A stretch of 64,000 bases of DNA from a bacterium 210917-SL.2.15 (lineage in GTDB: Bacteria > Bacillota > Clostridia > Oscillospirales > Oscillospiraceae): assembly GCA_020555605.1 (NCBI GenBank), contig JAJCJC010000002.1, positions 184,627 to 248,626 on the forward strand, read 5' to 3'. A program made the translations under genes and the position numbers. Every line of letters starts with the position of its first letter. The first letter of the stretch is position 1. Positions 1-9,641 of the stretch are shown here, piece by piece. The notes under the pieces were generated by a model that was not told the origin of the DNA, made no database searches, and was given only the letters and a program-made list of their open reading frames with translations.

Positions 1-828
1 TACGCCTCCTTCGACAAACTGTGCATGCTCTGGTCCATCGGCAAGGACTCCACCGTCCTGTTGTGGCTGGCGCGCAAAGCCTTTTTCGGCCATGTCCCCT
101 TCCCTCTGGTCCATGTGGACACCCATTACAAGATCCCCGAAATGATCGAATACCGCGACCGTCTGGCTAAGGAATACGGGCTGTATATGATTTACGGCGA
201 AAACAGCGAATCCCTGAAAAACAAGCAGACTTGGCCCGATGGCAACGTCAGCCGCCTGGAATGCTGTAAGAATTTGAAAACCGAAGCCCTGAAGCACACC
301 CTGAGCGGCGAGTGGCCCCGTTATCGGCTGAATCTGCAGACCGGAAACTACGAAGTGGACGCCGACCGCACCGCCTACACCGGCGTGATCGTGGGCGCCC
401 GGGCTGATGAGGAAGGTTCTCGCTCCAAGGAGCGCTACTTCTCCCCCCGGGACAAAAACAACGACTGGAATGTGGACGATCAGCCGCCGGAATTCTGGAA
501 CCAGTTCAAAACCGATTTCGCCCCCGGCACCCATCTGCGCATCCACCCGCTGCTGGACTGGACGGAGCTGAACGTGTGGGAATACATCGAGCGGGAGAAC
601 ATCCCCACCGTGTCGCTGTACTATGACCAGGGCGACGGCACACGCTACCGCTCTCTTGGCTGCTGGCCCTGCACCAAACCGATCCGCTCCACCTCCAAGA
701 ACGTCCGGGACATCATCGACGAGCTGCGCTCCGGCGCCCTGGCGGGCATTGCCGAGCGCTCCGGCCGCGCCCAGGACAAAGAGGACGGCGGCGGCCTGGA
801 AACCCTGCGCCGGGACGGCTATATGTGA
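1..828 (+). CDS. cysD: Sulfate adenylyltransferase subunit 2 (5' end outside window)
   Basis: Small, ATP-binding subunit of ATP sulfurylase, which with CysN makes adenosine 5'-phosphosulfate and pyrophosphate from ATP and sulfate in the cytoplasm. The frame is open from base 1 and stops with TGA, so the gene began upstream; about 275 residues are visible against roughly 300 in the family, so about 25 are missing. The PP-loop SIGKDS lies at visible residues 12-17, followed by the family-typical [10 protein letters not shown] stretch, the FPLVHVDT strand, and the [14 protein letters not shown] and LGCWPCT motifs. It is followed after 15 bases by the cysN-cysC fusion, so the two form one operon. 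The ATG at 25 is internal and is not the start. Confidence 0.95.
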   Translation, partial: YASFDKLCMLWSIGKDSTVLLWLARKAFFGHVPFPLVHVDTHYKIPEMIEYRDRLAKEYGLYMIYGENSESLKNKQTWPDGNVSRLECCKNLKTEALKHTLSGEWPRYRLNLQTGNYEVDADRTAYTGVIVGARADEEGSRSKERYFSPRDKNNDWNVDDQPPEFWNQFKTDFAPGTHLRIHPLLDWTELNVWEYIERENIPTVSLYYDQGDGTRYRSLGCWPCTKPIRSTSKNVRDIIDELRSGALAGIAERSGRAQDKEDGGGLETLRRDGYM

Positions 829-843
829 GAGGGGGCGCACACT

Positions 844-2691
844 GTGCTGGAAGATATCATGAACATTGTCGTTGTGGGCCATGTGGACCACGGCAAAAGC
901 ACCGTCATCGGCCATTTGCTGGCCGACACAGATTCCCTGCCCAAAGGCAAGCTGGACGCCATCCGGGAAAACTGCAAGCGCAACTCCAAACCCTTTGAGT
1001 ACGCCTTTCTGCTGGATGCACTGAAAAATGAGCAGTCCCAAGGCATTACCATTGACACCTGCCGCTGTTTTTTCAAGACAGAAAAGCGCCGCTATATTAT
1101 CATCGACGCGCCGGGCCATATCGAGTTCCTGAAAAACATGGTCACTGGCGCTTCCCGCGCCGAAGCGGCCCTGATGGTGATCGACGCCTCCCACGGCGTG
1201 GAGGAAAACACACGCCGCCACGGCTACTACCTGTCCATGCTGGGCATCAAGCAGGTCGCTGTGCTGGTGAATAAGATGGATCTGATCGGCTACGATCGGA
1301 ATAAATACGAAACGATCTGTCAAGAATATACTGCATTCCTAAAGGAAATCGGCATTGCGCCCAAAACCTTTATCCCGGTTTCCGCCCGGGTGGGCGACAA
1401 TATCGCCACCCCTTCTGCCGAAATGCCCTGGTACCACGGAATGACTGTGCTGCAGGCACTGGACAGCTTTGAAAACATTCAACCCTCCCACCAACTGCCC
1501 TTCCGGATGAGTGTACAGGGCGTGTACAAATTCACTGCCGGCGGCGACAACCGCCGCATCATCGCCGGAACCGTGGATTCCGGCGTGCTCCACGTAGAGG
1601 ATGAAGTAATATTCTATCCCTCCGGCAAGCGCACCCGGGTAAAGGGGTTTGAAGTGTTCAACGCCGAAGCCCCCACGGAAGTGTGGACAGACGAGGCTGC
1701 GGGCTTTACTATGTCCGAAGAGATCTACGTCCGCCGCGGCGAGATCGCCTGCCGTGCCGAAGAGCCCGCTCCCCATGTGGCCGTGCGCTTCCGGGCAAAC
1801 CTGTTCTGGCTGGGTCGGGAAAAACTCCGCCCCGGAAAGGAATATCACTTCAAATGCGGCACCCAAAAACTGCCCATGCGCCTGCTGCAGGTGGAACGGG
1901 TGATCAACGCCTCAAACCTGAACTGTGAGGACCGGCAGTGGGTGGAAAAGAATGAAGTGGCCGTATGCACGTTCCAGCTCGCTTCCCCCGCCGCCTTTGA
2001 CACCACCGATAAACTGGCCGCCACGTCCCGCTTTGTCATTGTGGACGATTATGAGCAGTCCGGAGGCGGAATTATCGTAGAAGCTCTGGAGGATGAAGAT
2101 TACGACCGGCGCAATATCCGCGCTGGCGCAGGCGCTGTAGACGAAGCCGAGCGCCGCACTCTCACCGGTCAAAAGGGGCTTGTGGTGTGGTTCACCGGTC
2201 TCTCCGGCGCAGGTAAGTCCACTCTGGCTGCCCGGGCGGAACGCCAGCTTTTGGCTGCGGGCATCCCCGCGTTTTTGCTCGACGGCGACACACTGCGCAC
2301 CGGCCTGTGCCGCGACTTGGGCTTTTCGGATGACGACCGCACTGAAAATCAGCGCCGTGTGGCCGAGGTTGCTCTGCTGCTCAAGCAGGCGGGCCATGTA
2401 GTGCTGGTGAGCACCATCTCTCCCATGCAGGCCCATCGCGATTACGCTCGTGCGCGCATCGGCGAGGATTTCATGGAAATATACGTGAAAGCCGATCTCG
2501 CTACCTGTCAAAAGCGTGACCCGAAAAAACTTTACCAAAAGCTGGCCGCAGACGGCATTGAAAATTTCACCGGCGTCGACTCCGGCTATGAAGTCCCCCA
2601 GCACCCGGACCTGGTACTGGATACCATGAAAGAAAGCGAAGAATACTGCACCGGCGCGCTGCTGGAGGCTGTGGCCAAAAAGCGCAGCTGA
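844..2691 (+). CDS. cysNC: Sulfate adenylyltransferase GTPase fused to APS kinase (CysN-CysC)
   Basis: Bifunctional sulfate-activation protein of 615 residues. Residues about 5-420 are the CysN translation-factor-like GTPase that drives CysD: P-loop GHVDHGKS at 12-19, DAPGH and NKMD motifs, then beta-barrel domains. Residues about 445-615 are APS kinase (CysC), with P-loop GLSGAGKST near 452-460 and the DGDTLRTGL and [10 protein letters not shown] segments; it phosphorylates APS to PAPS. The start is GTG at 844 behind a purine-rich GAGAGGGGG site. Fusion of the two enzymes is common in bacteria. It lies between cysD and a TSUP permease. Whether PAPS feeds reduction or sulfation cannot be told here because no reductase is visible. 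Confidence 0.95.
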   Translation: MLEDIMNIVVVGHVDHGKSTVIGHLLADTDSLPKGKLDAIRENCKRNSKPFEYAFLLDALKNEQSQGITIDTCRCFFKTEKRRYIIIDAPGHIEFLKNMVTGASRAEAALMVIDASHGVEENTRRHGYYLSMLGIKQVAVLVNKMDLIGYDRNKYETICQEYTAFLKEIGIAPKTFIPVSARVGDNIATPSAEMPWYHGMTVLQALDSFENIQPSHQLPFRMSVQGVYKFTAGGDNRRIIAGTVDSGVLHVEDEVIFYPSGKRTRVKGFEVFNAEAPTEVWTDEAAGFTMSEEIYVRRGEIACRAEEPAPHVAVRFRANLFWLGREKLRPGKEYHFKCGTQKLPMRLLQVERVINASNLNCEDRQWVEKNEVAVCTFQLASPAAFDTTDKLAATSRFVIVDDYEQSGGGIIVEALEDEDYDRRNIRAGAGAVDEAERRTLTGQKGLVVWFTGLSGAGKSTLAARAERQLLAAGIPAFLLDGDTLRTGLCRDLGFSDDDRTENQRRVAEVALLLKQAGHVVLVSTISPMQAHRDYARARIGEDFMEIYVKADLATCQKRDPKKLYQKLAADGIENFTGVDSGYEVPQHPDLVLDTMKESEEYCTGALLEAVAKKRS

Positions 2692-2728
2692 GTTCCCCCT
2701 ATTTCGATAAGAAACGGAAAACGACCTT

Positions 2729-3502
2729 ATGTTTGAACTTCTCATATGCATCGCCGCCAGCCTGGGCGCCGGTGTCACGGCGGGCCTGGCCGGCATCTCC
2801 ACCGCCACGGTCATTTCCCCGCTGCTCATCGCTCTGCTGGGTTTCGACGCATACGAAGCCCTGGGCATCGCGCTGGCCGCAGACGTTTTGTCTTCCGCCC
2901 TGGCGGCAGTGACCTACAGCCGGCAAAAGCACATTCTGTATAAAAAAAGCCTGCTGGTGCTAATCCCTGCAACACTGTTCACCCTGTTGGGCAGCTATGT
3001 GGGCTACAGCGTGTCCCGGGGATTTCTCTCCTATCTTTCCCTGATCGGCATGATCCTCATGGGGGTAAAATTCCTGACCAAACCCGTCAAGGAAGAGAAT
3101 CAGCCCCTGCGCTTTGTCAACTCCCGCCGCCGCGAAGTGCTGTGCCACTTGGGCACCGGCGTGATCATTGGTTCCATCTGCGGCTTCTGCGGTGTGGGCG
3201 GCGGCATGATGATGCTTTTGATCTTCACCGTCCTTCTGGGTTATGATATGAAGTCCGCCGTAGGCACCAGTATCTTCATTATGACCTTCATCGCCGCCGT
3301 GGGCGCTGTGAGCCACTATGCCTTCATCGGCACCGTGCACCATATGACGGCGCTGGCCGTGTGCGTTGTCACCACGCCCATTGCCGCAGTCATCGCCGCA
3401 CGCTATGCCAACCGGGTAAGCAACCGGGTTCTGAATCTGGCTGTGGGCATCTCGCTTTCGATGATCGGCGTGCTTCTGCTGTTGATCCACGCCTTCGGAT
3501 AA
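2729..3502 (+). CDS. TSUP-family (TauE/SafE) anion permease
   Basis: Membrane protein of 257 residues in the sulfite exporter TauE/SafE superfamily (TSUP). It shows about eight hydrophobic segments in two similar halves: glycine-rich first helix GAGVTAGLAGIST near residues 12-24 and the matching CGFCGVGGGMMM segment near 152-163. These are the paired signature loops of the family. It begins 37 bases after cysNC, in the same direction, so it is probably the transporter of the sulfate-activation operon, moving sulfate, sulfite or an organosulfonate. The substrate and direction cannot be read from sequence. A strong terminator follows. Confidence 0.85.
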   Translation: MFELLICIAASLGAGVTAGLAGISTATVISPLLIALLGFDAYEALGIALAADVLSSALAAVTYSRQKHILYKKSLLVLIPATLFTLLGSYVGYSVSRGFLSYLSLIGMILMGVKFLTKPVKEENQPLRFVNSRRREVLCHLGTGVIIGSICGFCGVGGGMMMLLIFTVLLGYDMKSAVGTSIFIMTFIAAVGAVSHYAFIGTVHHMTALAVCVVTTPIAAVIAARYANRVSNRVLNLAVGISLSMIGVLLLLIHAFG

Positions 3503-3555
3503 CATGCAGGATCCACAGCTCCCTGCGGCAGCGATTTTTCTCAAAAACGAAGCGG

Positions 3556-3594
3556 CGCCCCGGCGGCCCATCAGGGCTGCCGGGGCGTTTTTTT
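3556..3594 (+). terminator. Rho-independent terminator of the sulfate operon
   Basis: Perfect 9-bp stem (CGCCCCGGC at 3556-3564 with its complement at 3579-3587) followed by seven T. It lies between convergent genes and also has an A-rich left flank, so it may serve the MATE gene on the other strand. Confidence 0.85.
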
Positions 3595-3604
3595 CTATAA
3601 TTTA

Positions 3605-4981
3605 TTATGCCGCCTCTTCTGTCCGTTTGGTCCAATCCAGACGTCGTATGGTCCGACGGACGAAGAACAGCGCCAGGATAATGGATGCCACCTCCGCAAT
3701 GGGGAAGGCCAGCCACACCAGATTCAGCTGCCCCAGGCGGGACAGCAGGAACGCCGCAGGCACCAAAACTACGATCTGCCGTCCAAACGACACCGCAAGG
3801 CTGTACATTCCCTTGCCCAGCGCCTGGCAAACCGAGGAGGATACGATCGCAATGCCGGCAAACAGGAACGATGTGCTGATAATGCGCAGCGCAGGCACGC
3901 CAATACTCAGCATGTCCGCCGAGCCGCCAAACAGGAAGAGCAGCTTGTCCGGCGCCAGCTGGAAAATTGCCAGACCAATGATCATGATTACCTCCGCCGT
4001 GATATACGCCAGACGGATGGCGCGTTCCATGCGTTCCCTGTGGCGGGCGCCATAGTTAAAGGACACGATGGGCACCAAACCGTTGTTCAGGCCGAAGACG
4101 GGCATGAAAATAAAACTTTGAAGCTTGAAATAAACACCGAATACCGCCACAGCTGTAGAGGCAAACGCGATCAGGATTTTATTCATGCAGAACGTCATCA
4201 CCGAACTGATGGACACCATCAGCACGGACGGGATACCGATCATCAGGATCTGCTCCAGATATTCCCTGTGGGGCCGCAGGAGTTTCACGCGCAGCTGCAC
4301 GTCGCTGTTAAAGCGCAGATTCATAAAGAGTGCCAAGGCCGCCGCCGCGCACTGTCCCAGCACTGTGGCAATGGCCGCTCCGGCCACGCCCAGCTTCGGT
4401 GCGCCCAGCAGGCCGAAAATCAAAATAGGGTCCAGAATAATGTTGATCACAGCACCTGTGCTCTGGGTGATCATCGTCAGCATGGTACGGCCGGTGGACT
4501 GCAGGATCCGTTCCAGTGTGATCTGTGCAAAAAAGCCGAAAGAGCAGGCACAGCAAATGCGCAGATATACCTCACCATAGGAAGCAATACGCGCCATGCC
4601 CCCCGCCTGCGCCGAGATAAAGGCCCCGGCCCCTAATAATCCGATCAAAAGGAAAATCACATAACTGATACCCGCCAGCAACAGTCCCTGCATGGCATAG
4701 CCGTTGGCCGCCTCCCGGCGCCGCTCACCCAAGGAGCGGGAGATCATCGCATTGACACCCACGCCCAGGCCGGTACCCACGGCGATCATAAAATTCTGCA
4801 TCGGAAAAGCCAGGGACAGTGCAGACAGCGCGTCTTCGTTCAGCTGCGCCACAAACACGCTGTCCACTACGTTATACAGCGCCTGCACCAGCATCGACAC
4901 GATCATCGGCCCAGCCATATTGAACAGCAATCTGCCCACCGGCATAACACCCATTTTATTTTCGGAAAGTTGTTTCTCCAT
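3605..4981 (-). CDS. MATE-family multidrug/Na+ antiporter
   Basis: Integral membrane exporter of 458 residues, the usual MATE length, with about twelve hydrophobic segments and the typical N-terminus in which PVGRLLFNMAGPMIVSMLVQ leads into the YNVVDSVFVAQL helix. MATE proteins expel cationic drugs or metabolites using a sodium or proton gradient. The gene is monocistronic, has its own sigma-A promoter about 100 bases upstream and a leader with a strong hairpin. A second, different MATE gene is at 33550-34923. The substrate is unknown. Confidence 0.9.
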   Translation of the reverse strand: MEKQLSENKMGVMPVGRLLFNMAGPMIVSMLVQALYNVVDSVFVAQLNEDALSALSLAFPMQNFMIAVGTGLGVGVNAMISRSLGERRREAANGYAMQGLLLAGISYVIFLLIGLLGAGAFISAQAGGMARIASYGEVYLRICCACSFGFFAQITLERILQSTGRTMLTMITQSTGAVINIILDPILIFGLLGAPKLGVAGAAIATVLGQCAAAALALFMNLRFNSDVQLRVKLLRPHREYLEQILMIGIPSVLMVSISSVMTFCMNKILIAFASTAVAVFGVYFKLQSFIFMPVFGLNNGLVPIVSFNYGARHRERMERAIRLAYITAEVIMIIGLAIFQLAPDKLLFLFGGSADMLSIGVPALRIISTSFLFAGIAIVSSSVCQALGKGMYSLAVSFGRQIVVLVPAAFLLSRLGQLNLVWLAFPIAEVASIILALFFVRRTIRRLDWTKRTEEAA

Positions 4982-5017
4982 TTCTTCTTATCATCCCCTT
5001 GCATCTGCCGAAAATTC

Positions 5018-5045
5018 TCGCCCGTCCACCAAGGTGAACGGGCGA
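5018..5045 (-). promoter_or_regulatory. Leader hairpin in the 5' UTR of the MATE gene
   Basis: TCGCCCGT (5018-5025) pairs with ACGGGCGA (5038-5045), extended inside by CACC/GGTG. On the minus strand it lies between the promoter and the ATG and is followed by GAGAATTTT, so it could be an attenuator. No known riboswitch class is recognisable. Confidence 0.5.
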
Positions 5046-5068
5046 AAACATGTGTTCCATTCCTTTTT

Positions 5069-5096
5069 ATTATATACCGATCCCGACACCGTGCAA
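5069..5096 (-). promoter_or_regulatory. Sigma-A promoter for the MATE gene
   Basis: On the minus strand, TTGCAC (5096-5091) and TATAAT (5074-5069) are separated by 16 bases, about 90 bases before the start codon. Confidence 0.7.
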
Positions 5097-5202
5097 GAGC
5101 TTTTTGCACACAACGACGCTTTTCCCTATTGTATACAAGCCCATTTCTGGATTCCTTGCAAATTTTAGCCACATTTCCTATTACGGCCTATGACACGGCA
5201 AA

Positions 5203-5241
5203 CGCGCGGCGGAAGGGGCGTACCTCCCCTTTCGCCGCGCG
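5203..5241 (-). terminator. Terminator of the pyrophosphatase gene
   Basis: Sixteen-base stem, one imperfect pair, between 5203-5218 and 5226-5241, GC-rich, directly after the stop codon of the minus-strand gene. The T-run is short (TTTGCC). Confidence 0.65.
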
Positions 5242-5255
5242 CGCAAAAGTGCGTT

Positions 5256-6941
5256 TCAGCCAACGGACTGCCATTCGTTGATGCCTCGGGTCAAATTCGG
5301 CACCATCTGCTTCTTGCGGGACACGACGCCGGGCAAAAACACGCTGTTTTCCCCGAGAGTAGTATCGGGGAAGCTGTGGCCCACGATGGCTCCGGCATGG
5401 AAGCCCGCGTAAATCAGCTCGGTGGATTCGGTCAGAATATTGGTAAGCATATAGCACACCAGATCCAGCCCCTCCCGCTCGCGCACCTCGTCGAGATAAG
5501 GCAGCAGCAAATCCTTTGCCTTCTGCGCGCTGCGGTCGGACATAAAGCTGCTCTGTCCGATGCCGAAATGCACTTCCCCACAGGCGAAGGGCTTGAAATC
5601 GGTATAAAAAATGTCCTTGGCACTCTTGCCTTCCAGCGAAGCCCCCGCTTCAAACATCTCGTTGGCATACTCATCGATGCCAATCCCAGCCAACTCTGCC
5701 AGATGCTCCGCCGCATTGCGGTCCATCAGCGTGCAGGTAGGCGAGCGGAACGCCAGCGTATCCGACAAAATAGCCGAGCACATCAGCCCCGCGATCTCCC
5801 GGGGGATTTTCACACCGTTTTCCTGATACATCTGATGGATAATCGTGCAGGTGCATCCCACGGGCTGGTTACGGAAATATACCGGCGCGGCAGTCTGCAG
5901 TCCGCTGCCCAACCGGTGATGGTCGATGATCTCCAACACCTCGGCCTGGGGCAGCCCTTCCACAGCCTGGGCCAGTTCGTTGTGATCCACCAGGATCACC
6001 TGCTTGCGGCGCAAATCCATCATGTTCCGGCGGGAGATCATGCCGTAATAGCGTCCCTCTGTATCCAGCACCGGGAAATAACGGTGGCGGACATTGACCA
6101 TGACCTTCTGCACATCGTCCACAGCGGCTTCCAGGCTGAAAGAGAGCAGGTCCCCCTTCGTCATAAAATAGGACACCGGCGCGCTCTGGCTAACCAGACG
6201 GGCGGCGGTATAGGAATCGTGGGGTGTAGCAACCACCACCGTGCCATGGGCGCTGGCCATGCGCTGAATATGCTGGGGCACAGGGTTGCTTCCGGTGACG
6301 ATCATACAGCCCGCACCCAGTTCGATGGCCAGGATCTGCGACTCGGCACGGTTACTGACAATTACGGTATCTCCCTTTTCGATCACACTGGCCATGGTGG
6401 CGGCATTGCCCGCGGCCACGCAGATCTTGCCGTCACACACACTCTCATGGACATCGCCGACCACCATGGCGCCGTCCAGCGTCTGCACCATATTTTCATA
6501 GGTCGTCTTGGCGTCGGCCATGGTGTGCGCGTCAAAGGCGTCCATATAAGCTGTGGCCACATCGGTCATAGTGATCAGGCCCTGCAGACGGTTCTCCTCG
6601 TCCACAATGGGCAGCGTGTTAGCGTCGCTGTCACGCATCAGGTTCCATGCATCTTTCATGGACATGCTGCCGCTCACTCCGTCCACCCGGCGGATGCTCA
6701 AATCCTCCACCTGGGGGCTGACGTCGCCGCACAGATCTGGAGCGGCAAAGCCGAAATAGTTCAGCACAAATTTCGTTTCACTGCTGAGAACGCCGGCGCG
6801 GCGCGGCTCGTAATGCAGCGCTGGATTGATTTTATTTTTTAAGTAGGCATAGGCGATGGCAGAGCAGATACTGTCCGTATCCGGATTGCGATGGCCGACG
6901 ACCAAAACCGTTTTCTGCCCCTGCGGCTTATATTCTGCCAT
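5256..6941 (-). CDS. Manganese-dependent inorganic pyrophosphatase with CBS-DRTGG-CBS insert
   Basis: Family II (DHH) pyrophosphatase that hydrolyses pyrophosphate to phosphate, 561 residues from the chosen start. The N-terminal DHH metal site is visible as GHRNPDTDS (His17, Asp21, Asp23). A large insert follows: first CBS domain near 75-125, a DRTGG-type region near 200-245, second CBS near 250-300. The DHN and DHH motifs (VDHNELAQ, IIDHHRLGS) resume the catalytic domain and the DHHA2 part ends the protein. CBS inserts let adenine nucleotides tune activity in this family. The ATG at 6941 is chosen over one 33 bases upstream because GAGGGG lies at the right distance from it. Confidence 0.93.
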   Translation of the reverse strand: MAEYKPQGQKTVLVVGHRNPDTDSICSAIAYAYLKNKINPALHYEPRRAGVLSSETKFVLNYFGFAAPDLCGDVSPQVEDLSIRRVDGVSGSMSMKDAWNLMRDSDANTLPIVDEENRLQGLITMTDVATAYMDAFDAHTMADAKTTYENMVQTLDGAMVVGDVHESVCDGKICVAAGNAATMASVIEKGDTVIVSNRAESQILAIELGAGCMIVTGSNPVPQHIQRMASAHGTVVVATPHDSYTAARLVSQSAPVSYFMTKGDLLSFSLEAAVDDVQKVMVNVRHRYFPVLDTEGRYYGMISRRNMMDLRRKQVILVDHNELAQAVEGLPQAEVLEIIDHHRLGSGLQTAAPVYFRNQPVGCTCTIIHQMYQENGVKIPREIAGLMCSAILSDTLAFRSPTCTLMDRNAAEHLAELAGIGIDEYANEMFEAGASLEGKSAKDIFYTDFKPFACGEVHFGIGQSSFMSDRSAQKAKDLLLPYLDEVREREGLDLVCYMLTNILTESTELIYAGFHAGAIVGHSFPDTTLGENSVFLPGVVSRKKQMVPNLTRGINEWQSVG

Positions 6942-7076
6942 AAACTTTTGTTCCCCTCTCCCGCCCGCAGCCAAATCTGCGGTGCGTGTATAAATCTCTT
7001 CTTTCGTATTTTACACTGGCCTAACAAAAAGCGCAACGGGAAAAGGAAATCTTTTACAATAAAATTCCGCTTCTGC

Positions 7077-7121
7077 CCGCTTTTTTTGTGAAAAAAGCGG
7101 GCAGCGGCTGGGCCGCTGCCC
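7077..7121 (-). terminator. Terminator of the AIM24 gene
   Basis: Perfect 10-bp stem GGGCAGCGGC (7099-7108) / GCCGCTGCCC (7112-7121), followed on the minus strand by GCTTTTTTCAC. A second overlapping stem (CCCGCTTTTTTT with AAAAAAGCGGG, 7077-7101) could form alternatively. Confidence 0.8.
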
Positions 7122-7139
7122 TGCTTTGCGCCAATGGAC

Positions 7140-7823
7140 TCAGTTTCCGCTGGGCGGAAGGAAGGGGAGAATCGCGCCGGCCAGTGTAGAGGCAGGCATC
7201 GTCTGCAGCCAGATGTGGCCGGGCCCGGTGATGCGGGTGTTGAACAGGCCCTCGCCGCCGAAGAGCATGTTTTTCACGCCCTTAACCATCTGAACGTCGA
7301 TGCTGCAGGTTTCGTCCATCGCAGCCAGATATCCGGTATCCACCACAATAGTCTGGTCGGCCTGCAGATCATACTCCACCAAAGAGCCGTTAATTTCCAA
7401 AAACGCCATGCCGCTGCCCGAAAATCGCTGCATGATAAAGCCTTCGCCGCCGAAAAATCCGGCGCCCAGCTTCTTCTGGAAGAAGATGCTCATATCGACG
7501 CCTGCTTCTGTGGCCAAAAAGGCGGACTTCTGCGCCACAATGGCGCGCTGGGGCGCAATTTCAATGGGCAGCACCTGACCAGGCATGGAAGAAGCAAAGG
7601 AGATCATCCCCTCGCCCTGGCGCGCCGTGTAGGTGCAGCGAAACAGGGATTCGCCGGAAAGGGCCCGGCCAAACAGCTTTCCGATCCCGCCTCCGGTATT
7701 GGTGTCCATCTCCATATTCGGCGACATCCATGCCATCCCGTTGCTCTCACAATGCATCGCTTCATTCTGCGCCAGCCGGCAGACCACCGCCGGGAAAGGG
7801 GTTCCTACAATTTCATACTGCAT
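7140..7823 (-). CDS. AIM24-family protein
   Basis: Protein of 227 residues of the AIM24/TIGR00266 family, a beta-rich, trimer-forming domain of unknown molecular function widespread in Firmicutes. Recognised from the N-terminal MQYEIVGTPFPAV strand, the SGMAFLEINGSL segment, LQADQTIVVDTGYLAAM and the C-terminal GEGLFNTRITGPGHIWLQT signature. The ATG at 7823 is preferred to one 42 bases upstream because AGAGGAG sits a few bases before it. It is monocistronic with its own terminator. No membrane segment or catalytic motif is visible. Confidence 0.88.
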   Translation of the reverse strand: MQYEIVGTPFPAVVCRLAQNEAMHCESNGMAWMSPNMEMDTNTGGGIGKLFGRALSGESLFRCTYTARQGEGMISFASSMPGQVLPIEIAPQRAIVAQKSAFLATEAGVDMSIFFQKKLGAGFFGGEGFIMQRFSGSGMAFLEINGSLVEYDLQADQTIVVDTGYLAAMDETCSIDVQMVKGVKNMLFGGEGLFNTRITGPGHIWLQTMPASTLAGAILPFLPPSGN

Positions 7824-7972
7824 TATGTTCACTCCTCTTCTGCGGCCCATAAAAGGGATTTGCACTTTTGGGCAAAAACCAGTATAATAGCCGTATTCTA
7901 TTATTCATTATATAAGCTGGCAGTACATTTGAAAAGATGGCATTTTCTTAAGATTGCCGGCGGGAGGGGTTT

Positions 7973-8380
7973 ATGGCAAAGTCAAAGAAAAAAAGGAAAA
8001 ATGCCCGCGTCACCACAGAGGAAAAAGCGGCCCTGCGCCGGGAGCGCTCAGAACTGCGCGCCAAACAGAACCGCAAAGCCATATTGGCTCTGGGGGGCCT
8101 GATCCTTTGTTCCGCACTGCTGATCGCCATGCTGGTGGGCGCCGGCAGCACCGGCAAAAAATACAATATGGCCAAGTTTGAGCAACTTCACAACGGCATG
8201 AGCTATACCGAAGTGGTCGACGTGCTGGGCGCTGAAGGCGAAGCAGCGAACGACGACGGCAGCAGCCAGGAGGCGCCCGCATCCTACGTCTGGACGAACC
8301 GCAACGGCAGCGGCATTACCGCCGTGTTTGACGAAAACGATACGCTGGTTGCCGTTTATCAGGACGGACTGGACGAATAA
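7973..8380 (+). CDS. Small single-pass membrane protein with SmpA/OmlA-like domain
   Basis: Protein of 135 residues. Residues 1-37 are strongly basic and helical (KSKKKRKN, RRERSELRAKQNRK). A hydrophobic helix (ILALGGLILCSALLIAMLVG) spans about 38-57. The remaining extracytoplasmic domain begins with FEQLHNGMSYTEVVDVLG, ends with YVWTNRNGSGITAVF and DENDTLVAVYQ, and resembles the SmpA/OmlA or DUF3862 fold, in which a short helix pair precedes a beta-sheet. The start ATG has GGGAGGGG upstream. The cellular role is unknown. Confidence 0.75.
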   Translation: MAKSKKKRKNARVTTEEKAALRRERSELRAKQNRKAILALGGLILCSALLIAMLVGAGSTGKKYNMAKFEQLHNGMSYTEVVDVLGAEGEAANDDGSSQEAPASYVWTNRNGSGITAVFDENDTLVAVYQDGLDE

Positions 8381-8429
8381 GGCGCAAAAAGCCCCGCACA
8401 GATGGGGCACAGTTCGGATGATCCAAAAA

Positions 8430-8453
8430 CGCCCCGCCTGCGGCGGGGCGTTT
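8430..8453. terminator. Bidirectional terminator
   Basis: Nine-base perfect stem CGCCCCGCC (8430-8438) / GGCGGGGCG (8442-8450) with a 3-base loop. The five A on its left give a U-run on the minus strand for the small gene at 8453; the plus strand has only TTT. A weaker GCCCC/GGGGC hairpin lies at 8391-8408. Confidence 0.75.
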
Positions 8454-8548
8454 CAGCGTTGACTGATATTCCGGTCGTCGCCATAGATCAGATCATCCAC
8501 ATCGCTTCCGTCGCCAAAGCGGGCGGAATAAGGTTCATTGTTGTTCAT
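8453..8548 (-). CDS. Predicted 31-residue acidic small protein
   Basis: Short frame whose ATG at 8548 is preceded at normal distance by CGGAGG, and whose stop abuts a U-tailed terminator, so it looks like a complete small transcription unit. The peptide starts MNNNEPYSARFGDGSDVDD and contains a DDLIYGDDR segment; it is rich in Asp and Asn, has no membrane segment and no cysteine. I do not recognise a family. The evidence is the ribosome site and terminator only. Confidence 0.45.
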   Translation of the reverse strand: MNNNEPYSARFGDGSDVDDLIYGDDRNISQR

Positions 8549-8683
8549 ATAGGTATGCCTCCGTTTTAAGATACTCATAATAGTATATGAAAGCAAAGGC
8601 AAAAAATGTGTCGTACGCCGGGGCTGGCGAAAAATTTTTCTCGCTGCCGCCGGCGTATTCGGTGCCCCCAGGCCGGTCCACAC

Positions 8684-9529
8684 TCACCGCATTCCGAGGA
8701 TATACGTCTCAATGGCCGCCGCCGCGCCGTCATCATCGTTGGAACACGTGAGTACATCGGCATGCGCTTTCACGATTTCCTCACCGTTGTCCATGGCAAC
8801 ACCCAAGCCCGCTTTCTCAATCATATCCAAGTCGTTTTCGCTGTCGCCCACTGCCATAATTTCCGCGCGGCCGATGCCCAGCAGCTCTCCCAGCTTCAGC
8901 AGGGCGCTGCCCTTACCCGCGCTTTTGTGAATGATTTCAATATTGCCCACGCCGCCGGAAACAAAGGCGACGTCCGGATGCTGCCGCACCACTGCCACGG
9001 TTTCCTCCCGGAACCGTGCTTCGCCCTCAGGCGTCTTCAAAAAATTGATGACCACTTTTTCCGGCGCTTCGCCACGCTGCGCCACATATGCAGGCAAATC
9101 GGGGACAATCCTTCGCGAAGAAATCAGATAATCCTGCATGGCCGCCACCAGATCGAGAGCACGGATGCGCTGCCGGTCGATCTCCTCCATATACCCCCAA
9201 TCGCCGATAAACGCGCCCTGCACCACCTCCAGCGCCCGGGTGCGGCGAAGGATGTCTACCGCCGCTTCCAATGGCATGCAGTCAGCATACAGCCGCACTC
9301 CGGCACGCAGATCGCACACCGCCGCGCCGTTGCTCACCACCGCATAGCGAATACCCGGAATGGTCAGCAGCGCCTGCGGCAGCCCGATCCGAGGCCGCCC
9401 CGTGGCCGGCACCACTGCGACGCCCTGCCGTGCCGCCGCCGCCAGAACGGCGCAGGTATGGGCCGTCAGCTCTTTTTTGCTGTTGAACAATGTCCCGTCC
9501 AGATCCAGTCCCACCATACGGATCGCCAC
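8684..9529 (-). CDS. HAD-superfamily Cof-type phosphatase
   Basis: Cytoplasmic haloacid-dehalogenase-fold hydrolase of the Cof/YidA subfamily (IIB), about 281 residues. Motif I is DLDGTLF with both catalytic aspartates, motif II lies in VVPATGRP, the C2B-type cap follows, motif III includes the SAGKGSALLKL lysine, and motif IV is MAVGDSENDLDMIE near the C-terminus. Such enzymes remove phosphate from sugar phosphates or nucleotides with broad specificity. The start is set at the GTG at 9529 because AGGGAG lies eight bases before it; an ATG twelve bases downstream is an alternative. Confidence 0.88.
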   Translation of the reverse strand: MAIRMVGLDLDGTLFNSKKELTAHTCAVLAAAARQGVAVVPATGRPRIGLPQALLTIPGIRYAVVSNGAAVCDLRAGVRLYADCMPLEAAVDILRRTRALEVVQGAFIGDWGYMEEIDRQRIRALDLVAAMQDYLISSRRIVPDLPAYVAQRGEAPEKVVINFLKTPEGEARFREETVAVVRQHPDVAFVSGGVGNIEIIHKSAGKGSALLKLGELLGIGRAEIMAVGDSENDLDMIEKAGLGVAMDNGEEIVKAHADVLTCSNDDDGAAAAIETYILGMR

Positions 9530-9641
9530 CTGTAGCACTCCCTTTCCCTGAAAAAGCATTTGCTTTCTCCCTGTTCCTGCGTTATCATGATTATACAGGC
9601 TTTTTCCTGCCTGCGCAAGATGAAGGAGGCCGTGAATCCCT

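Noticed and set aside
5190..6842. 550-codon plus-strand open frame
   Set aside because: Antisense of the CBS/DRTGG pyrophosphatase.
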